Source: Closterium sp. NIES-65 (taxonomy: Eukaryota > Streptophyta > Zygnematophyceae > Desmidiales > Closteriaceae). From it: a DNA stretch of 64,000 nucleotides. Of this stretch, positions 58,010 to 64,000 are shown one piece after another. Position 1 is the stretch's first letter; each line of letters begins with the position of its first letter. The notes beneath the pieces are model-generated. The model was not told the origin of the DNA. It did not search any database and saw nothing but the letters and a program-made list of their open reading frames with translations. The translations under genes and the position numbers were made by a program. The stretch covers positions 39,354 through 103,353 of the forward strand of contig CANXME010000393.1 in assembly GCA_948144175.1 (NCBI GenBank). The letters are read 5' to 3'.

Positions 58010-58607
58010 GCTCTGGAGCTGTTTCGTGGTGGTCCACGGGTTTCCTCATCGGTCTCGATCTCTACTTGCTGAGGCTGAGATCTACGCTGGAGCCATGGCT
58101 GCACAGGAGTTGCGCTGGTTGACCTTCTTGCTCACAGGACCTTGGTGAGCGGCCGAGCTCAGCGCCGACCTTGTTTACTGACAACAAGGCTACGATTTCT
58201 CCTCTGTCAAGAGCCTCGACTGGAGAGTAGAGTGAAGCACATCAACATCAGGTATTTTTTATGCGAGAGTTGCAGAGGCATGGACAGGCTCGCTTGGACT
58301 TTGTGGAGTCCGAGGCCAACACTGTAGACATCTTCACCAAGGCTCTTCCGCCTTGTGACCACCACAGGTGTTGTGTGCAGTTAGGTCTCGTTGACACACG
58401 TTCTTGTCTTGTATAGAGTTTGCTGGTTTTGTTGTACACTTTGCATATACCTCAGTGAACACTTGGATTGGCATTGCGGCCCTTTTGCTTGTGCTCGGAT
58501 TCTGTGGTGACGTTGTGATCCACCTTGAGCTTTGTTTCTTTGTGACTGGTCTTGTGACCGTACGGATTTGGTTTTGCTTGACACCCCTCACTTAGGCTAT
58601 GGGGGTG

Positions 58608-58716
58608 TGTCAAATGGTGTAGCCTTTAGTGATGCGTGTCATATGGGGTAAAGCAGTTAGGGTTAGGTTTATGTACCCCAACCCACAATAGTCAATCATC
58701 ACTTGAGTTTCTAACA
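58608..58716 (+). repeat. Copia-F 3' LTR
   Basis: 109 bp after the tract GGCTATGGGGGTG. It matches about 90% of the last 100 bp of 33078-33228 but is shorter in its first half. Confidence 0.75.
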
Positions 58717-60843
58717 GCACACGGTATAGCACAATTAAGGCTTGCACTTGTATCACCGATCTCCCTTACCCAATCGTTCCGCTACTCTGAGATGGCATCA
58801 CACTAAGTTCGTTCTAGGCTTCTTACCTCTGTTCTAGCCTGTTAGCTCCATAGCATGCCCTCCCCTTCCTTCGTAGCAAACCCTCCCCTCCCAGCCGCCC
58901 CTGCTAGCGTAGCGCGCGCCTGAGCCAGAGCAGCGCGTGCCCCTCCCTGGCCAGCGCGAGCCCTTCATCCAGCCCCGCAGAGCAGCGCGCACCCCACTAG
59001 AGTAGCGCGAGCTCCAGCCAGAGCAGCGCGCACCCTAGCCAAAGCAGCGCGCACCCCCGCCAGAGCAACGCGTGCCCCAGCCAGAGAAGCGCACGCCCCA
59101 GCCAGAGCAGCGCACAGCCCCTCCCCTGGCCAGCATGCGCCATTCACCCAACCTGCGCGCGTACTCCTGCCTGGCCAGCGTGCACTCCAGCTAGACCAGC
59201 GCGCACGCAAGCAGCCCGCCACAGCCGCCGCTGCTGCAGCAGCCTGCCCATGCTCGAACCGCCGCTACAGCAGCCCACCGTGCGCGCTGCCACTGTAGCA
59301 GCCCGCTGTACCACCAGTGTCCGTGCCCGCGCGCAGCGCACAGCAGCAACTGCCACACGCGCAGAGCCACCCGTGCTTGCAGGCGGCAGCCATGCAAGCA
59401 ACAGCTGCTCCCCTCTCACCGGGCCCCACATGTACCTTCTGCCACTGGCTCTCCTTACCGCGGCTTCCAGCCGCTCCTCCCTTGCTAGTCGTAAATAGGG
59501 CCCCGTGTTAGGTTCTAGCAGTTATCTCGTGCTCTTCCTAGCTGTGCTCTCCTAGCCTGGCATCCCTCATTCCATTTTCTCCTCCATACAGTCACTCCTA
59601 GACCTTTTGCTCCCTCCAACCTCCAGTCCCTCCTAGCCTTCACAATGGCGTTTCTCCCGTGTTCTCCGTTTTGACGCAGAAGGCCATCCTATTGAGTTTA
59701 GCAAGTTGCTCGTTCAGAATCAGTGCACTCTTAGGGGCTAGCGACAGGACGGTGCCCACCTCTTTGCGCATGTGTTTGGCTCAATTCAAGCCCCTCCTCG
59801 CCCCACCCTCCTGCCTAGTCCCACTCCGGATCAGCAGGCTGAGTACGATCGCAGTACCTGGCGCGTGGCATTTGGGAGTCTCGTGACTCCGCTGCCTGCG
59901 CCGCCCTGACTGACCTCCTCCCTCCATCTGAGGCCGTTCACGTCTCTCAGGTGGAGTCTACCAAGTGTCTGTATGACGCTATTGTTGCCCGCTATCAAAC
60001 TCCTACCTCTGCCTCCCTCACCCGCCTCCTCATGCCCTTCGTGTTCCCTGACCTGAGCTTGTATGAGACTGTCTCCGACCTGGTCACCCACCTCCGCACT
60101 CTTGACACTAGCTTTCGTGCTGCTTGCACTGAGGACCAGCTCAATCCGACCCCTCCCCTATGTGTCTCACCCTCCACTAGCTTATAACTTGCCTCCCTGA
60201 CCCCCTCTCATCTGCCCGTGACGTGCTTCTTCTGAAGCACCCCACCGAGCTTACTATAAAAATTTTGAGTCCACACTCACGAAGATTGAGAATAACCTCC
60301 TCGCAATCGCTGTTTCCACTTCTGCAGTGCCTCCCCACCTCTTTGAGGGGTGCGCTGTGCCTCGGCTCCCCACGTTTACTGCCTCTCTCGCTACTGCTGC
60401 ACTGTCTAGTTCGGGAGACTATAGCTGTTTCTATCACTGGTGGGCAGAAGCGTGGCAAGGGAGGTAAGAGAGGGGGACGGGCGAGGGTGGCGGTGGTGGT
60501 AATGGTGTTGGTGGCGGCGGAGGTGGCAGTCCTAGTGCACATGGTGCTGGTGGTACTAGAGGTGGTCCTGGACTTGTCGACCCGATGGGCGGAGGTGCTA
60601 CCTGTGGGGGTGGAGAGGGACCAAAGCAGCAGCAGCCTTCACCGCAGGTGCAGCAGCAGCACGAGCCATACCACTAGCAACACGTACAGACACAGCAACA
60701 CGTACAGACACAGCAGCACGGACTGCAGTAGCAGCAGGTGCAGCGACAGGGGCAGCAGCAGTTGCCGCCGTGGAGACCTAGTGGTCCGGGGAGTGCTAGT
60801 CGCAGTGGCGCCCCAACCAGCTGAGGGCCTTGGTCGACCAACC
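58717..60843 (+). mobile_element. Copia-I: leader and gag part of a decayed copia element
   Basis: A GC-rich leader with CCAGAGCAGCGCGC-type repeats (about 58880-59230) is followed by decayed Gag. Gag relatives of FDAEG and VWV-type starts lie near 59645-59720, and CLYDAIVARYQTPTSASLTRLLMPFVFPDL-type sequence near 59970-60050 aligns with copia-D Gag. A Gln-rich stretch lies at about 60620-60760. No LTR of its own or pol is seen; copia-H begins inside it at 60844. Heavily broken. Confidence 0.7.
59645..60800 (+). pseudogene. Copia-I gag remains
   Basis: Residues such as YDAIVARY, LLMPFVFPDL, SDLVTHLRTLD and FRAACTEDQL correspond to the copia-D Gag core in the same order. Many breaks. Confidence 0.7.
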
Positions 60844-60974
60844 TGTCGAATTATATGTTTAATGTTATCTAGGCTGTAGTGGGTTTAGCCTTAGGGGTAC
60901 AGAATTTTGCTCAACACTTCTTTGTATCCCCCTCCTTGCCCTAATCTCCATCATACCTTCATACTAATCTCACA
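60844..60974 (+). repeat. Copia-H 5' LTR
   Basis: 131 bp, TGTCGAAT...TCTCACA, with the core TAGGCTGTAGTGGG then AGGGGTAC. Left edge chosen by likeness to copia-F. Confidence 0.72.
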
Positions 60975-61099
60975 TGGTATTAAGAGCTAGGACGTTCCTA
61001 GCCTAGGACGAATTTTTTAGGGCCCCACCGTTAAACCGTGTTCCTGCCCGAATCGCGTTCCCTGCTTTTTTCTGCCTGAAATGCGCCCTTAGGTTCATC

Positions 61100-61400
61100 G
61101 ATTTTTGCTGCCCCGCGGCCCTACCCCTGTCCTGTCGCGCGTAGCCCGCGAGCAGCCCGTACAGCCCCCGTCTGGCCTTCGCGCCGCCCGTACAGCCCGC
61201 GCCACGCCAAGCGCGGCCCGTATAGCCTACGTTAGGCCCGCACAGCGGCCCGTAGAGTCAGCGCTAGGCGTTAGCGCAGCCCGTACAGGCCACGTCAGGC
61301 CCGAGAGCAGCCCGTACAGTCCTCGCTAGGCATTCGCGCAGCCCCGTACAGCCACGTCAGGCCCGCGCGTGGCCAGTACAGCCCACGCCAGGCTGCACGC
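61100..61400 (+). repeat. GC-rich leader repeat of copia-H
   Basis: Irregular units of CGCGCAGCCCGTACAGCC type, the counterpart of the leader repeats in sister copies. Confidence 0.8.
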
Positions 61401-62083
61401 TGCACTGCGCCTGTGCTGCTGCTCTACCGCTGTTTCTCTTGCTGCAGCTGCTTCTACTTGCTGCAGCTGCTCCTACGTACTGCCGCTGCTGCTACTTATT
61501 ACAACTGCTCCTACTTTCTACCGTTGCTGCTACTTGCTGCAGCTGCTCCTACTTACGTGCCGGCTGCTACTACTACGTGCTGCTGCTGCTCCACCAATGA
61601 GCACGAGCCGTGCAGCTCTTTCATAACCGCCGCCGCCCAGCCCGAATTGCAACTACTTGCTGCTACAGCTAGTGCTACTGTTGCTATGCAACTACGGCTG
61701 CTCCTGCTCGAGGTAGCAGTAGTTGCAGCAGCTGCCGTCGCGGCCCTGCCCCACCTGCAGCAGCTGCCGTCGCGGCCCTGTCCCCTGCCCTGTAGCAACT
61801 TCCGTCGCGGCCCGGCCCCGCCCTGCAACAACTGCCGCGGAGCCCCTAGCCGCAGTCGTGGCCCCGCCCTGCAGCAGCTGCCGCGGAGCTCCCTGCCGCG
61901 GTTGCCGCCCCGCCCGTGCAGCTGTAGCGGCCCCGCCGTCGCCGGCGTCTTGCGCCTGCCCTTCCCACCCTGGTGAGCACTGCCCTACCCGCGCTGCTAC
62001 CGCTGCTATTGCTGTTACTGCTGCTACTGCTGCTCCTGGCGTGGGCCCGATGCAGCTCCAGGGCCGTCCGCGTGTGACCCTAA

Positions 62084-64000
62084 CGCCCCAGCAGCTTCGT
62101 GAGTGGTACGCTAGTTGGGGTTGTCGGGGTGGCCGTAGTGGGAGTCGTCTTGGAGTGGGTAGTTTGGGAGCTTCTAGTAGTGGCCAGGTGCAGCTGCAGC
62201 GTCGTCCCCGCGAGGCTCTTTGTCCCAGCAGCTTCGTGAGTGGAACGCTCAGAGTAGAGGGTCACTGAGTACTGCTCGCTGCCCGTACGTCATTCGCACG
62301 GATGTCCCGACAGTCAGCCTTGCGGAACACCTGGTCACAAGGAGTCCCGCTGCTTTGGCCCGTCTGAGCGACGCTTGCGTACAGAGTTTGGCGACGCCGT
62401 TGAGCTCCCCTCCTGGTTGAGCTGCTTAGGCAGAGGGTGGATATCTTTGCTCTTGACTATGATGCTATCCTCACTGCCATGTATGCATTGTCTACTAGTG
62501 CTGAGGGTGCCTGTCACCTGTGTGTGCCGCCTGACCCCCGTATCCAGTCTGCTGCTCTAGGTGCTGGTGAGGCTAACTGCTCTAGGTGCTAGTGCGTCTC
62601 CTGCTCCAGGTGCCGCTGAGGCTGTTGCTCTAGGTGCTCGTGCGTCTCCCGCTCCAGGTGTTGGTGAGGCTGCTGCTCTAGGTGCTGGTGAGTCTGCTCT
62701 CTCTGGTGCTGCGCCTGCTGCGGTCTCGCACACCTTCACCCTAGATTCGGGTGCTTCCCGCTCCTTCTTTCAAGACCGCACCACACTCACGCCGCTTAGT
62801 CGCCGGTTGCAGTCTCCCTTGCAAACCCCTCTGGGGGTCCTGTCCTTGCTCAATACTCCACTGTCCTACCGTGTCCGGCGGCCCCTTCTGGCTCCCTGTC
62901 AGGTCTTTACCTCCCTTCATTCTCTACGAACTTGGTGAGTGGTGCTGACCTACAGGATGGGGGGGTTGACCAGTTCACTCCTGCGATTCAGCAAGTGACC
63001 CACTGCACGTGTGCTCGGACGGGCCAAAACTTGCCCACGTTTACCCGTCAGCCGCGGTTGAGCCTGTACACAATGACTACTGAGTCTCCTCCTGTTGCTG
63101 CGTCTGGTCAGGTAGCTGTGTCGGGTCAGGTGTTAGCTGCAGCGTCCAGGTCTGGTCCTGAGTCTGCCCCCTGCTCGTGTCATCTCCTATCTCACCTGAC
63201 ACTCCTCTGGCACCACCGCCCTGGTCACCCCTCCCTGCCTCGTCTCCGAGGTATGGCCTCCCGTTGTCCTTGTCTCAGGTCTCCCCCGGTCCCTCCCTCC
63301 CCTTCCCCCGGGGCCTGCCCCTACCTGCATTCTCTGCGTCGAGGGGCGGCAGCGCGCCGCTCCTCACTCCTCCAACAGAGGCTCCGCTGCAGACTCTCCA
63401 CATGGACGTGTGGGGCCCAGCCCGAGTCCGTGGACAGGGTCACGAGCGTTACAACCACAGTCTTCCCTTTGCGCAGCAAGGGTGAGGTCACTGCGGTGTT
63501 GATCGACTAGATCCGCGCTGCCCCGTCTCCAGCTCAGAGAGAGTTTCGGCTCGGACTTTCCTGTTCTGCGTCTGCACTCCGACAGAGGTGGAGAGTTTTC
63601 CTCTGACCTTCTGCGAGCCTTCTATCATGCACGAGGCATCTGCCAGACGTTCACGCTTCCGGCTTCTCCACAACAAAATGGGATTGCTGAGCGTCGCATT
63701 GGCATGGTCATGGACGTCGCTCGTACGTCCATGATCCATGCGGCTGCTCCCCATTTTCTGTGGCCGTTCGCGGTTCAGTACGCGGCGCATTAGATCAACC
63801 TTTAGCCCAGGTCTCCGTGGCGGAGACCTCCCCTACTCTGCGGTGGACGGGGAAGGTTGGCGATGCGTCTGCGTTCCGTGTCTGGGAACTCCAACTTTCG
63901 TCCGCGACTTATCTGCGGACAAGCTGTCCTCCGTGCTGTTCTCTACGTCTTCCTTGGCTTCCCCCCTGACGCGCCTGGTGGGCAGTTTTACCACCCCACC
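62084..64000 (+). pseudogene. Copia-H gag end, protease and integrase remains
   Basis: PQQLREWYASW, a Cys-containing stretch CPYVIRTDV (about 62280-62310), DSGASRSFF, the HHRPGHPSLPRLRGM zinc part, HMDVWGPA and the integrase core with HSDRGGEF-like and QQNGIAERR-like sequence (about 63580-63710). Closest to copia-C and D. Continues past the window. Confidence 0.8.

Larger units (their letters stand above)
33860..58400 (+). pseudogene. Copia-F gag-pol remains (interrupted)
   Basis: Decayed Gag (about 33890-34600), a Gly-rich run (about 34720-34850), and an integrase zinc part HHCLGHPS...CAPCVEG (about 35820-35960). The integrase core follows (about 36020-36400; DNYSRYTTVFPL, HSDRGGEF). RT (about 37640-38350) has KARYVARGFSQ and YVDDLDF. 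RNase H pieces lie at about 44391-44438 and 58010-58390 (AEIYAGAMAAQELRW, NTVDIFTKALPP). The most decayed pol in the window. Confidence 0.82.
33078..58716 (+). mobile_element. Copia-F: old Ty1/copia retrotransposon holding copia-G and the gypsy element
   Basis: 5' LTR 33078-33228, then primer-site-like TGGTATCACC. Its own parts are 33078-38618, about 44391-44438 and 58010-58716. RNase H sequence left of the gypsy element (TQGYCFSLGS, about 44400-44438) continues on its right side, and the LTR at 58608-58716 matches the 5' LTR over its last 100 bp. The element is strongly decayed, with more than ten breaks. No matching target duplication is seen at the outer ends. Confidence 0.8.
60844..64000 (+). 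mobile_element. Copia-H: 5' part of a copia element running off the window
   Basis: 5' LTR 60844-60974, primer-site-like TGGTATTAAGAGC (60975-60987), GC-rich and then CTGCTGC-rich leader (about 61100-62000), the PQQLREWY motif (about 62084-62110), protease with TLDSGASRSFFQ (about 62740-62780), integrase zinc part (about 63190-63350) and integrase core to the window edge. An intact Gag core was not recognised. Many breaks. Confidence 0.82.

Noticed and set aside
59250-59498. Small Ala/Thr/Ser-rich frames near 59.3 kb as host genes
   Set aside because: They lie in the repeat leader of copia-I and show no domain.

Overview
The window is one host gene set in a dense, multiply nested bed of transposable elements, as in a large green-plant genome. 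A streptophyte alga or early land plant fits best: the gene is a DIVARICATA-type MYB factor with a SHAQKYF repeat and a GT-AG intron, and most LTR elements use a tRNA-iMet-type primer site (TGGTATCAGAGC and variants). I cannot place the organism further.

Layout. 1-4237: 3' part of a Ty1/copia element (copia-A, +). 4565-5463: PIF/Harbinger-like MITE (TTA target duplication) split by a 347-bp TRIM element (TRIM-A). 5715-7786: the two-exon MYB gene, its intron carrying a GTGCT/GTGCC microsatellite. 8320-8516: decayed copia remnant (copia-J). 8525-23504: hAT-like element with an 8-bp duplication, holding a TA-flanked inverted-repeat element (8997-23392), which itself holds copia-B (9401-15250, one long open frame) and copia-C (15782-23385). 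23522-33027: copia-D, holding a young short copia (copia-D2, 26452-28633) with identical LTRs. 33078-58716: old copia-F (+), holding copia-G (38619-~44390, with a solo LTR inside) and a Ty3/gypsy chromovirus (44439-58009), which holds TRIM-B in its 5' LTR and copia-E (48696-56021) in its RNase H region. 58717-60843: gag part of another copia (copia-I). 60844-64000: 5' part of copia-H, running off the window.

Most nesting steps are fixed by target duplications read directly: AGGGC, GCTGAGAC/A, TA, CCCAC/T, AATAC, GGTCA, CCACT, CGCTC, GCTCT, ATGCT and TACCT.

Copia-A and copia-C to copia-I (including D2) form one lineage: short LTRs (about 110-150 bp) with a shared core, a roughly 0.6-1 kb GC-rich tandem-repeat leader, a Gly-rich Gag end, an atypical Cys/His motif, and a Gly/Ala/Glu/Pro repeat linker between integrase and reverse transcriptase that repeats a short LREWY motif first seen in Gag. 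Copia-B is a separate lineage with 436-bp LTRs. The most unusual item is the TRIM family: both copies keep tRNA-like pol III A and B boxes at tRNA spacing across the LTR/primer-site junction. All LTR elements are described as fossils; only the MYB gene is a likely host gene.
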